A DNA stretch of 64,000 nt from assembly GCF_022637455.1 (NCBI RefSeq), contig NZ_CP093341.1:2232001-2296000 (forward strand), given 5' to 3'. A program made the position numbers and the translations under genes. Source of the DNA: Lysobacter sp. S4-A87. Lineage in GTDB: Bacteria; Pseudomonadota; Gammaproteobacteria; Xanthomonadales; Xanthomonadaceae. The first letter of the stretch is position 1, and each line of letters begins with the position of its first letter. The notes below the pieces were generated by a model, which saw nothing but the letters and a program-made list of their open reading frames with translations, had not been told where the DNA came from and made no database searches. Below, piece by piece: positions 1-9,555 of the stretch.

Positions 1-122
1 CGCTCTTGCTGACGCTTCGGTCTCAATGGACCGGTTCCGGCAGCGCCTTGTGACGAGCAGCACAGACGGTTAGATTCGTGCCCTGTCCGGCCCGCAACGG
101 GCCGTCATCGGGGAAATGGGGA

Positions 123-440
123 ATGGCCGGCAAGAAGACTGCTCCACTGGATGCGAGGTCTGCGGACAAGCTGTTGGACCTGCTTAGCAGCGACAACGAC
201 TTCCGCCGATCCTTCAAGAAGGATCCGCGGGCTGCGATGCAAAAGGCAAAGATCGGCGTCGGCGCGGATCCGGCCCTGATGGCCTCGGTAGCCGCCTGTT
301 GCCAGGTAACACGCATCGCCCCGAAGGCCGATGTCATCAAGGCCCGCGTGCAACTCAGGGAAATGCTGCTTGCCGGCCTTTCGCAGCATCCGATTCAGTT
401 GGATGCCGCCAGCAACGCGTCCCTGCGTACCCGCAAGTAA
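123..440 (+). CDS. NHLP-related RiPP precursor-like peptide
   Basis: Encodes a 105-residue protein resembling the Xanthomonadaceae 'putative modified peptide' (NHLP-related RiPP) family. Seen: a leader-like N-terminal half with LLDLLSSDNDFRRSF and a KKDP motif (residues 18-34), an adjacent Cys-Cys pair at 59-60, and a C-terminal block with ALREML-like and GLSQHPIQLDA segments. Family knowledge: such peptides are found with a dedicated class III cyclase and a SagB-like dehydrogenase; the cyclase is the convergent neighbour here, while no dehydrogenase lies in the window (it may lie left of position 1). I start at the ATG at 123, which follows a G-rich stretch, rather than the GTG at 78. The 3' end overlaps the convergent cyclase gene by 46 bp. 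The mature product and whether it is modified at all are unknown. Confidence 0.7.
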   Translation: MAGKKTAPLDARSADKLLDLLSSDNDFRRSFKKDPRAAMQKAKIGVGADPALMASVAACCQVTRIAPKADVIKARVQLREMLLAGLSQHPIQLDAASNASLRTRK

Positions 441-3007
441 TCTGGCAGCGTCGCAGGATTCCACCGGCGATCGAATACCGCCAGGTCTTTCGTGGCGTCT
501 TCCTTGCGGCCGAGCTGCATCTGCAGTTCGGCCGCACGCAGTTGCGACAAGTTGGTGTCCACTACATTGAGCGACTGCTGGCACCAGCCACAGCCAAGCT
601 CGATGTACGCCCGGCCCCGATGCGTGGAAAGCCATTGGGCCTGCGCGAGCGCCTGCTCGGTCTTTCCCGCCTGGGCATAGGCCTCGAGCAGTGCTACCCG
701 GACCTGGAACCGCTCATCCCCGTCGATGGCGTTTTCCAGGTTCGACAGCGCTTCGGCAGGCTTGCCCGATGAGCGAAGGTCATTGGCGACGAGCACGACC
801 ATCATGTCGCGCAGCGAGGGCGCGCCAAGCAACGCTTTTTGAGGCTGCAACCGCCTGGCCACCTCGCGTCCGAGTTCGACGTCACCCATCCGCTGCGCCA
901 GGATGCCGGCGGACGCGGCCAGGTATGCGTCATCAAGGGCGCCTGCAGCGTTTCCCGGTGAATCCACTGCCTTCAAGGCGCTGCGCGCAGTGTCGCGGAG
1001 CCTGCGCAGGGACGCATCACGGCTGCCTTGCACCCACTCGCTGACCGCAATGGGGAATGTCGCCGCCCTCGCCCGGAACGAACCCGACTCGACGGCCTTG
1101 ATGACCGATTCGGCCTCCCGGCGCGCCTGCCTCCATTGGCCCCGGTCCAGATAGACCGCGGCGTGGTTGAAGTCATCGCTTTTCACGTCGGCAGCTGCTT
1201 TGGCGAACAAGGCCTCTGCCGCGTCGAACTGCCCTTCGGCCGCATTTGCACTGGCGCCGCGCAGTATCGCCTTGCCAACTCCATCGCCCGTGGCGTGGGC
1301 GAATGCCGCCTTGGCCTCGTCGTAGTTCTCCAGCGCGAGCTGGAACTGGCCCACCAGATCGGTGGCAAGCGGCGAGAACTCGTACTGTGCCGCTGACGCC
1401 CGCTTTGCGAACACCAGACCTTCGGCAAAGCGATTGCGGGAGAACAGGTCGTACCCGACGTTCGCGGCTGCCGGAAAGAAGTCCGGATACATGGCCGACA
1501 GTTCGCGCCATCGATCGAGCGCCTGCAGTGGCGCGTCGACCTGGGCCAGCCAGGCATCCAGATACATGGCATCGCGCGGCGGCAGGTGATCACGCAGCTT
1601 CGCCGCCTTGCGAAGATTCGCCACGCCACCGGGCAGATCGTCCAGAGCGTTGTGGGCACGCAGCAGTCCGATATAGGCCAGCGCGAACGACCCATCGAGT
1701 TTCACGGCATTGGTGTAGAACCCCTTCGCATCCGCGTACTGCCCGCGCCCGTATGCCTTCTGCCCGAGGGCATAGGCGCGAAGGGCGTCGAGGTCGCCGG
1801 TGGTTGCTTCCGGAAGCTTGACGGAATCCTTGTCGATGGAGGCAATCGCCTCACCCAGCTTGCCGCGCAACGTCCGGGTGGCTTCGTCGATCGAGCTGAG
1901 GGCCGACTCGGCTCCATTTCCGTCGACGGACTCGGCATAGACGGTGGCCTGGGTGTGGGGATCGATCACCTCCACGCTGACGCGCAGCTTGCCGCCAACT
2001 TCCGCAACCGTCGGAAGGATCACGGCCCGGGCGCCATCGCGCATCGCAATCTCGGAGGCGATTGCACGGTCCAGGGGCGTTCCTGGTTGAAGCCTCATGC
2101 GCTCAAGCGTGTTCCGTGTCTTCATGTCGCTGAGCACGTTCACATACCGCGACTGTTCCAGACTGATCCGGAATGCCTGCTGCAACGAGTCGTCCAGCAC
2201 CGTCTGACCGGTGAGGTTGCGCAGGTCCGCCACCACCACCCAGTCGCGCTGGTTGAAAGCGATCGCCGGCGCCGGGCGGGTCATGAACCAGATGCCGATG
2301 CCAAACATCGCCACCACGGCCGCCTCGGCCACGAGCGAAGCCGGCCGGCGCCACAGCGGGATGTCGCGCCAGGCCTTGGGCGTATTCGGCGGTGCACGCA
2401 GTGGGGCGATGCCCGGCTCGCCGACTTCATAGACGTGCTGGCTTTCGGGCATCCCCTTGAAACGCCAGCGGCCATGCGATTTCCACAACAACTGCTGGCC
2501 ACGCTCGCCCAGTTCGCGCGAGGCGCGATGGGCCAGCGGTTCGGCCACCGACGACAGCAGGATCTGCCCGGGGCGCGCCATCGACATCAGGCGCGCGGCG
2601 GTCGGCTTGGCCAGGCCTTCGACTTCCAGCGGCTTGGCGCCGGCAAGAACGGCTTCGTCGGTGTTGCGCCAGGTCAGGACCTCGCCGACATGCAGGCCGG
2701 CGCGTGCCTTGATTTCCTTCCCGAGCGAGGCGCTCATCACTTCCAGCGTGCGGACGTAGTCGAGGGCGAAGCCGAGGCCGTCGATCGGGCGCTCGAACAT
2801 CAGCAGCAGGCCATCGGAGCGGTCAATCAAGCGCCCGCGCCAGCGCTGCTGGAGATCCAGCACGAGCCGGTCGTGGTCACGGAACAGCGTCGCCGTTGCG
2901 ACATCGCCGATGCTTTCGACCAGGGCGGTCGAGTCGCACAGGTCGGTCAGCAGCAACGTACGCAGTTGCGGTGAGTCGATCGACGGACGATGGGTCATCT
3001 CATTCAT
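395..3007 (-). CDS. class III nucleotide cyclase with TPR sensor half
   Basis: 870 residues. An N-terminal adenylate/guanylate cyclase catalytic domain (about 14-190) keeps candidate metal-binding aspartates D22 (LLLTDLCDST) and D65 (RSDGLLLMF). One transmembrane helix follows at about 224-243, then a FlgO-like region (about 255-390) and a long TPR region to the C terminus. This is the architecture of the 'putative peptide modification system cyclase' family and of X. campestris XC_0250, reported to make cGMP. Here the TPR half would be periplasmic and the cyclase cytoplasmic if the single helix is N-in. It starts 22 bp after the stop of the cNMP-binding GGDEF gene, so the two are probably cotranscribed. 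Whether the product is cGMP or cAMP cannot be read from the sequence with certainty. Confidence 0.85.
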   Translation of the reverse strand: MNEMTHRPSIDSPQLRTLLLTDLCDSTALVESIGDVATATLFRDHDRLVLDLQQRWRGRLIDRSDGLLLMFERPIDGLGFALDYVRTLEVMSASLGKEIKARAGLHVGEVLTWRNTDEAVLAGAKPLEVEGLAKPTAARLMSMARPGQILLSSVAEPLAHRASRELGERGQQLLWKSHGRWRFKGMPESQHVYEVGEPGIAPLRAPPNTPKAWRDIPLWRRPASLVAEAAVVAMFGIGIWFMTRPAPAIAFNQRDWVVVADLRNLTGQTVLDDSLQQAFRISLEQSRYVNVLSDMKTRNTLERMRLQPGTPLDRAIASEIAMRDGARAVILPTVAEVGGKLRVSVEVIDPHTQATVYAESVDGNGAESALSSIDEATRTLRGKLGEAIASIDKDSVKLPEATTGDLDALRAYALGQKAYGRGQYADAKGFYTNAVKLDGSFALAYIGLLRAHNALDDLPGGVANLRKAAKLRDHLPPRDAMYLDAWLAQVDAPLQALDRWRELSAMYPDFFPAAANVGYDLFSRNRFAEGLVFAKRASAAQYEFSPLATDLVGQFQLALENYDEAKAAFAHATGDGVGKAILRGASANAAEGQFDAAEALFAKAAADVKSDDFNHAAVYLDRGQWRQARREAESVIKAVESGSFRARAATFPIAVSEWVQGSRDASLRRLRDTARSALKAVDSPGNAAGALDDAYLAASAGILAQRMGDVELGREVARRLQPQKALLGAPSLRDMMVVLVANDLRSSGKPAEALSNLENAIDGDERFQVRVALLEAYAQAGKTEQALAQAQWLSTHRGRAYIELGCGWCQQSLNVVDTNLSQLRAAELQMQLGRKEDATKDLAVFDRRWNPATLPDYLRVRRDALLAASN

Positions 3008-3029
3008 CGATGGTGCTTCCCTCTTCGGC

Positions 3030-4088
3030 CTAGGCCGAGGTCAGTTCCGCATCGTGATCCTGCCATTGCACGCAATTGCCGCCCATGCGCTTGGCCCGGT
3101 ACAGGCCTTCGTCGGCACGGGCGTACCAGTCATTCCAGTCCTTCGTCGCGTCGACCAGGCAGGCGCCGACACTGAGCGGACACATCAGGGGGGCGCCGTG
3201 CACCATCTGCATCAGGCCCTGGGCGGTGGAGACGACGAACTCGGCGAAGCGCATCACCTCTTCGCGGTTGTCGGCCACCATCAGCAGGCAGAACTCGTCG
3301 CCACCGAGGCGGCAGGCCAGGTCGTCCGGGCCGGCAAGCGAACGCAGGATGTTGGCCACGCCCTGCAGCACACGGTCGCCGATCAGGTGGCCGTGCTCGT
3401 CGTTGACCTGCTTGAAGCGGTCGCAGTCGATCAGCAGCAGGCCCATCGCGTGCGGCATGCCAAGCCGGCGGTACTCCTGCAGGTGCAGGGTCAGGCCGCG
3501 GCGGTTGTAGAGGTTGGTCAGCTCGTCGGTGCGGACCAGCTCTTCAGTCTGGTTGAGCTGGTGCGTGGCGGCATGGAGGCTGTCGAGCGCGGACTCGAGT
3601 TCCTCGTTGCGGCGACGCAGGCGGCGGATCAGGCTCTGTTCGTTGAGCACCACGCGCAGGATCGCGCGACGCAGGAAATATGACACCAGGCCCGGGTCGC
3701 ATTCGACCAGTCGCTGGAACTCCTCGTGGCGCAATTCGATCAGCAGGCCGTCGCTGGCGGCGACGGCGTCGGCGCTGCGGACGTGGTCGCCGATCAGCAG
3801 TCCCAGTTCGCCGAAGAATTCGCAGGGACCCAGGCGCTTGCCGACGAGGTCCTCGCCGAAGTCGAGGTCGATGACACCGCGCGCGATCACGAACATGGTC
3901 GTGCCCAGCTCGCCGCGGCGGAACAGCACCTGGCCTGCCTCGATGCGCCGCGAACGGCCAATCTCGGCAAACAATTCGTATTCCGAATCGGTGAGCACCG
4001 CCGTCGCCACATCCGCCGACGCCGTGCTGGGAGTGCCTGCGATGATGGTCTCGCGGCTGTGTACCAACGCCGCGTTTTCGCGATTCAT
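3030..4088 (-). CDS. cNMP-binding diguanylate cyclase (GGDEF)
   Basis: 352 residues from the ATG at 4088; an in-frame upstream extension to 4178 is possible but looks non-coding. A cyclic-nucleotide-binding domain (about 35-140) has the phosphate-binding-cassette signature FFGELGLL...R around residue 94. A linker with predicted coiled coil (about 155-185) joins a GGDEF domain whose catalytic motif GGDEF is intact at 262-266. No RxxD inhibitory I-site precedes the motif; the equivalent residues read GPDD. The architecture matches X. campestris XC_0249, reported to bind cGMP and then make c-di-GMP. With the downstream cyclase it forms an apparent two-gene second-messenger relay. Cytoplasmic; no membrane segment seen. 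Confidence 0.85.
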   Translation of the reverse strand: MNRENAALVHSRETIIAGTPSTASADVATAVLTDSEYELFAEIGRSRRIEAGQVLFRRGELGTTMFVIARGVIDLDFGEDLVGKRLGPCEFFGELGLLIGDHVRSADAVAASDGLLIELRHEEFQRLVECDPGLVSYFLRRAILRVVLNEQSLIRRLRRRNEELESALDSLHAATHQLNQTEELVRTDELTNLYNRRGLTLHLQEYRRLGMPHAMGLLLIDCDRFKQVNDEHGHLIGDRVLQGVANILRSLAGPDDLACRLGGDEFCLLMVADNREEVMRFAEFVVSTAQGLMQMVHGAPLMCPLSVGACLVDATKDWNDWYARADEGLYRAKRMGGNCVQWQDHDAELTSA

Positions 4089-4257
4089 CCCACGACCCCG
4101 GTCCGTGGTGAAGGTGGAGAATAGCACCTGAACACGGTAAACAACGGTGAAAAGGGGGGTTGGAGGACGCCTGCCCAAGGGTCTTGGCAGGGGTTTTCGG
4201 CGCGAAGCTGAGCAGGGCTTGATGTGCGCAGGAAGGCCTCAAAGCAGGCTTTTCCGG

Positions 4258-4288
4258 GCCCTCCCCTTTGCCGGGAAAAAGGGAGGGC
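4258..4288. repeat. intergenic palindrome, CCCTCCC/GGGAGGG type
   Basis: Perfect 8-bp arms GCCCTCCC (4258-4265) and GGGAGGGC (4281-4288) lie 20 bp downstream of the aceA stop. It may act as a terminator hairpin for aceA. Five similar hairpins sit at gene boundaries elsewhere in the window. Confidence 0.5.
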
Positions 4289-4308
4289 GCCAAAACCGAG
4301 ACTTTTTC

Positions 4309-5610
4309 TCAGGCGGCCGCGGCGCGCTTTTCGTGGAACTGCTCTTCCTCGGTCGAGCCCTTCAGCGCCACCGTCGAGGACTTGCCGCCCTGGATGGTCT
4401 GGGTCACCGCATCGAAGTAGCCCGTGCCGACTTCGCGCTGGTGCTTGACCGCGGTGAAGCCCTTCTCGGCAGCCGCGAACTCGGCTTCCTGCAGCTCGAC
4501 GAATGCGCTCATCTGGCGACGGGCGTAACCGTGGGCGAGGTTGAACATGCCGTAGTTGAGGCTGTGGAAGCCGGCCAGGGTGATGAACTGGAACTTGTAG
4601 CCGTAGCTGGCGATTTCCTTCTGGAACTTCGCGATCGTGGCGTCGTCGAGGTTCTTCTTCCAGTTGAAGCTGGGCGAGCAGTTGTAGGCCAGCAGCTTGC
4701 CGGGGAACTTGGCATGGATGGCTTCTGCGAACTTGCGCGCGAACTCCAGGTCCGGCTTGCCGGTTTCGCACCACACCAGGTCGGCGTACGGCGCGTAGGC
4801 GAGGCCGCGGCTGATCGCCTGGTCCAGGCCATTACGGGTCTTGAAGAAGCCTTCGACGGTGCGCTCGCCGGTGATGAAGGGCGCGTCGTTCGGATCGATG
4901 TCGGAGGTGATGAGGTCGGCGGCTTCGGCGTCGGTGCGGGCGACGATCAGCGTCGGCACGCCCATGACGTCGGCTGCCAGGCGCGCGGCGACCAGCTTCT
5001 CGACCGCTTCGCGCGTCGGCACCAGCACCTTGCCGCCCATGTGGCCGCACTTCTTGACGCTGGCCAGCTGGTCTTCGAAGTGCACGCCGGAGGCGCCCGC
5101 CTCGATCATGCCCTTCATCAGCTCGAAGGCATTGAGCACGCCACCGAAGCCGGCCTCGGCGTCGGCCACGATCGGCTGCAGGAAGTCGATGTCGCCGCTG
5201 CCTTCGGCGCACTGGATCTGGTCGGCGCGCAGCAGCGTGTTGTTGATGCGGCGCACGACCTGCGGCACCGAGTTGGCCGGGTACAGCGACTGGTCGGGGT
5301 ACATCTCGCCGGCGATGTTGGCATCGGCGGCGACCTGCCAGCCCGACAGGTAGATGGCCTTGAGGCCGGCCTTGACCTGCTGCATCGCCTGGTTGCCGGT
5401 CAGCGCGCCGAGCGCGTTGACGAACGGTTCGCTGTGCAGCGAGGCCCACAGCTTGTTGGCACCGAGCTTGGCGATGGTGTGCTCGACCGGCACGGTGCCG
5501 CGCAGGCGCACGACATCCTGGGCGCAATACGGGCGGTCAATGCCGGCCCAGCGCGGGTTGGTGGCCCAGTCGTGGCGGAGTTGTTCGGCGGTGTGCAGTG
5601 CGGTGGTCAT
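4309..5610 (-). CDS. aceA: isocitrate lyase
   Basis: Cleaves isocitrate to glyoxylate and succinate, the first committed step of the glyoxylate shunt, in the cytoplasm. 433 residues, the normal length (E. coli about 434). The catalytic signature KKCGH is present with the active Cys at 188, in a fully conserved barrel sequence. The ATG at 5610 is chosen because an AGAGGG ribosome-binding site precedes it and it gives the family N terminus; the frame stays open far upstream but that part is non-coding. Lies 71 bp downstream of aceB on the same strand, so the pair forms an aceBA operon, probably controlled by the divergent LysR regulator. Confidence 0.97.
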   Translation of the reverse strand: MTTALHTAEQLRHDWATNPRWAGIDRPYCAQDVVRLRGTVPVEHTIAKLGANKLWASLHSEPFVNALGALTGNQAMQQVKAGLKAIYLSGWQVAADANIAGEMYPDQSLYPANSVPQVVRRINNTLLRADQIQCAEGSGDIDFLQPIVADAEAGFGGVLNAFELMKGMIEAGASGVHFEDQLASVKKCGHMGGKVLVPTREAVEKLVAARLAADVMGVPTLIVARTDAEAADLITSDIDPNDAPFITGERTVEGFFKTRNGLDQAISRGLAYAPYADLVWCETGKPDLEFARKFAEAIHAKFPGKLLAYNCSPSFNWKKNLDDATIAKFQKEIASYGYKFQFITLAGFHSLNYGMFNLAHGYARRQMSAFVELQEAEFAAAEKGFTAVKHQREVGTGYFDAVTQTIQGGKSSTVALKGSTEEEQFHEKRAAAA

Positions 5611-5639
5611 GGCGGTGCCCTCTGCTTCTTTTTCTGGAG

Positions 5640-5660
5640 CCCTCCGCTTCAAGGGGAGGG
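5640..5660. repeat. intergenic palindrome between aceB and aceA
   Basis: Arms CCCTCC (5640-5645) and GGAGGG (5655-5660) enclose a 9-nt loop. Located in the 71-bp aceB-aceA spacer. Same family as the hairpins at 4258, 8445, 10283, 10354 and 26053; could tune mRNA stability or relative expression of aceA. Confidence 0.4.
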
Positions 5661-5681
5661 TTGGGTGGGGATGGGTTCGCG

Positions 5682-7358
<1,677 letters not shown>

Positions 7359-7404
7359 GCCTGTAACTCCGTGGTCACCTTGGAGAGTCACCATGCGGCG
7401 GCGT

Positions 7405-7441
7405 GTGTTATTTGACAATCAAGATTTTTCAATGCTAATCA
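7405..7441. promoter_or_regulatory. divergent aceB/lysR promoter region with operator-like dyad
   Basis: On the plus strand TTGACA (7412-7417) and TAATCA (7436-7441), 18 bp apart, form a good promoter candidate for the LysR gene. On the minus strand TTGAAA (7432-7427) and TAACAC (7410-7405), 16 bp apart, are a weaker candidate for aceBA. The stretch 7412-7432 has TTGA/TCAA outer arms, as expected of a LysR-type site. This AT-rich island stands out in GC-rich DNA. Confidence 0.45.
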
Positions 7442-7469
7442 TTACTTTCCTTAATACGCATTGAAACCA

Positions 7470-8438
7470 ATGGCCACCCAGCCGCCTTCCACCCCACGGT
7501 TCGCCTACAAGGGGGACCGGCTCAAGCCCCTTCGTGCGTTCTGCCAGACGGCCCGCCTGGGCTCGGTCTCAAGGGCGGCCGAGGCGCTGTACCTCAGCCA
7601 GCCCGCGGTCACGCTGCAATTGCAGGCGCTGGAGCGGGAGCTGGGGGTGCGTCTGCTCGAGCGCAGCGGCCGCCGGATCACCCTGACCCGCGAGGGCCAG
7701 GAGCTCTACGAGCTGGCCAGGCCGCTGGTGGAGGGCCTGGACGCGCTGGATTCGGTGTTCCGGGAGAAGATCCGCGGCTTGGATGCCGGCGAGCTCAATG
7801 TCGCGGCCGGCAGTTCGACCATCCTCTATCTGCTGCCGCGGATCGTCGAAGCCTTCCGCGCCGCCCATCCGGAGGTGAGGCTGACGCTGCACAACGTCAC
7901 CGGCGCCGGCGGCCTCGACCTGCTGCGCTCGGACGGGGTCGACCTGGCCGTGGGTTCGATGCTCGACGTTCCGGCCGACCTGAGTTACGAGCCGGTCTAC
8001 CGGTTCGAGCCGATGCTGATCACGCCGCGCGACCACCCCCTGGCGCGCAAGGAGGACCTGCACCTGCAGGACCTGTCGCCGTATGGCCTGATCCTGCCGC
8101 CGCAGCGGCTGACCACCTACCGCCTGATCGACCTGGTGTTCCAGCAGAACCGGGTGCCGTACACGGTGGCGCTGGAGGTCGGCGGCTGGGAGGTCATCAA
8201 GCAGTACGTTGCGATGGGCCTGGGCATCAGCATCGTCACCGCGATCTGCCTGACCGAAGCCGACCGCGAGCGGCTGTCGGCGCGGTCGCTGGCGGAGTAC
8301 TTCCCGTCTCGGACCTATGGGGTCGTGGTCCGTAAGGGCAAATATTTATCGCCACAGGCCCGGGCATTTACAGAATTAATAAAGCCGGCGCTGTTCGAGC
8401 GCGGCGACTACTACTCGACCGGGCAGTCTGAACGCTGA
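7470..8438 (+). CDS. LysR-family regulator of aceBA (CysB-like)
   Basis: 322 residues from the ATG at 7470 (a TTG at 7461 is the alternative). Winged helix-turn-helix at about residues 17-76 (SVSRAAEALYLSQPAVTLQL), then a LysR substrate-binding domain with no membrane segment. The helix-turn-helix and the effector domain resemble the CysB/Cbl-like branch. Transcribed divergently from aceB across a 111-bp spacer, the classical arrangement for a regulator of its neighbour. Inference: it senses a metabolite linked to acetate or fatty-acid use and controls the glyoxylate shunt; the effector cannot be named from sequence. Confidence 0.85.
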   Translation: MATQPPSTPRFAYKGDRLKPLRAFCQTARLGSVSRAAEALYLSQPAVTLQLQALERELGVRLLERSGRRITLTREGQELYELARPLVEGLDALDSVFREKIRGLDAGELNVAAGSSTILYLLPRIVEAFRAAHPEVRLTLHNVTGAGGLDLLRSDGVDLAVGSMLDVPADLSYEPVYRFEPMLITPRDHPLARKEDLHLQDLSPYGLILPPQRLTTYRLIDLVFQQNRVPYTVALEVGGWEVIKQYVAMGLGISIVTAICLTEADRERLSARSLAEYFPSRTYGVVVRKGKYLSPQARAFTELIKPALFERGDYYSTGQSER

Positions 8439-8444
8439 CCGTTC

Positions 8445-8468
8445 CCTCCCCTGCAAAACCGGGGGAGG
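8445..8468. repeat. intergenic palindrome, CCTCCCC/GGGGAGG
   Basis: Arms CCTCCCC (8445-8451) and GGGGAGG (8462-8468) lie between the convergent ends of the LysR gene and the acyltransferase gene. Position fits a bidirectional terminator although no T-run follows. Confidence 0.45.
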
Positions 8469-8474
8469 AGACCC

Positions 8475-9083
8475 TCACGCGTCGTGGTTCTTGCCCTTCG
8501 ACACGCCCCGGTACCAGTTGCGGATGCGGTTGGCGTCGCTGTCGTAGTCCTCGCCCAGGTCGAACGGCGGACCGATGCCGATGACCTTCTGGCCGTAATG
8601 GAAATAGGCCGGCACCACCGGCACCGCGGCGGCCTTGGCGATCCGCCAGAAGCCGGGCTTCCACCGCTCCACCACCCTGCGCGTGCCTTCCGGCGCCAGC
8701 GCATACCAGAGCTTGTCGGCCTCGCGGATCATCCGCGCCGCCTGCTCGACCACGCCATGGGCGGCCTTGCGATCGACCGGAATGACGCCGAGGTGGCGCA
8801 TCAGGGCGCCCATCACCGGCAGCTTGAACAGCGAATCCTTGCCCAGCACTTTCAGGTCCAGGCCCATCGCCATCTTCGCGGCGAAGCCCCAGATGCCATC
8901 CCAGTTGGACGAATGCGGCGCGCCGATCAGGACCAGGCGCGGGATGTCGGGGAACGCACCGACCATGCGCCAGCCGCCGGCGCGAAGGATGGCGCGGCCG
9001 AGCCAACGGGTGAAGGCATTGGGTTTGACCCGCGGCGCGCTCGGCGGCAGCGTCAACACCCGTTGGTCGTCAGTCTCGGCCAT
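8475..9083 (-). CDS. PlsC-family acyltransferase
   Basis: 202 residues. The lysophospholipid/glycerol-phosphate acyltransferase HX4D motif is HSSNWD (57-62) and the second motif is EGTR (about 131-134). Family members transfer an acyl group from acyl-CoA or acyl-ACP to a lipid acceptor at the inner membrane face. It is shorter than true PlsC and lacks an obvious N-terminal helix, so the acceptor is uncertain; it belongs to the group annotated as '1-acyl-sn-glycerol-3-phosphate acyltransferase family'. Possible housekeeping lipid remodelling role; no operon partner closer than arfB, whose start is 463 bp upstream. Confidence 0.8.
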   Translation of the reverse strand: MAETDDQRVLTLPPSAPRVKPNAFTRWLGRAILRAGGWRMVGAFPDIPRLVLIGAPHSSNWDGIWGFAAKMAMGLDLKVLGKDSLFKLPVMGALMRHLGVIPVDRKAAHGVVEQAARMIREADKLWYALAPEGTRRVVERWKPGFWRIAKAAAVPVVPAYFHYGQKVIGIGPPFDLGEDYDSDANRIRNWYRGVSKGKNHDA

Positions 9084-9126
9084 TGGCCCCTCGATGGTCG
9101 TGCGCTTTCATTGTGCGGTGTGGTCG

Positions 9127-9546
9127 TCAGTCCCATTCGCGAACGACGCGGCCACGTTTGATCGTACCGCGTTCACGCTTGCCGCTCAGCCGCCGCTCCT
9201 TCGACGCCCGGGTCGGCCGGGTCGCCACGCGCGGGGTCGGCGCAACCAGCCCGGTGGCGATGAAGGCCGCCAGGCGTTCGCGCGCATCCTCGCGATTGCG
9301 GTCCTGGGTGCGGAAGCGCTGGGCGCTGATCACCAGCACGCCCTCGTCAGTGATGCGACGGTCGCGCTTGGCCAGCAGCCGCGCGCGCACCGGCTCGGGC
9401 AGCGACGGCGAGCCGGCCAGGTCGAAGCGCAACTCGACCGCGGTGGCGACCTTGTTGACGTTCTGCCCGCCCGGGCCGGACGAGCGCACGAAACGCTCGA
9501 CCAGCTCGTCGTCGGGGATGGCCAGGTTGTCGCTGATCTGGAGCAT
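9127..9546 (-). CDS. arfB: alternative ribosome-rescue factor ArfB
   Basis: 139 residues. The class-I release-factor GGQ motif is at 26-28 (SSGPGGQNVNKV) and a basic, Arg/Lys-rich tail (about 105-139) would enter the mRNA channel of stalled ribosomes. ArfB (YaeJ) hydrolyses peptidyl-tRNA on non-stop ribosomes. Normal length for the family (about 140). It starts 9 bp after the truC stop on the same strand, so cotranscription with truC is likely. Confidence 0.93.
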   Translation of the reverse strand: MLQISDNLAIPDDELVERFVRSSGPGGQNVNKVATAVELRFDLAGSPSLPEPVRARLLAKRDRRITDEGVLVISAQRFRTQDRNREDARERLAAFIATGLVAPTPRVATRPTRASKERRLSGKRERGTIKRGRVVREWD

Positions 9547-9555
9547 GGCGAGACT

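Noticed and set aside
1-122. A further gene at the left edge
   Set aside because: Only a short GC-rich segment with a small GGCCCG/CGGGCC hairpin; no supported coding frame.
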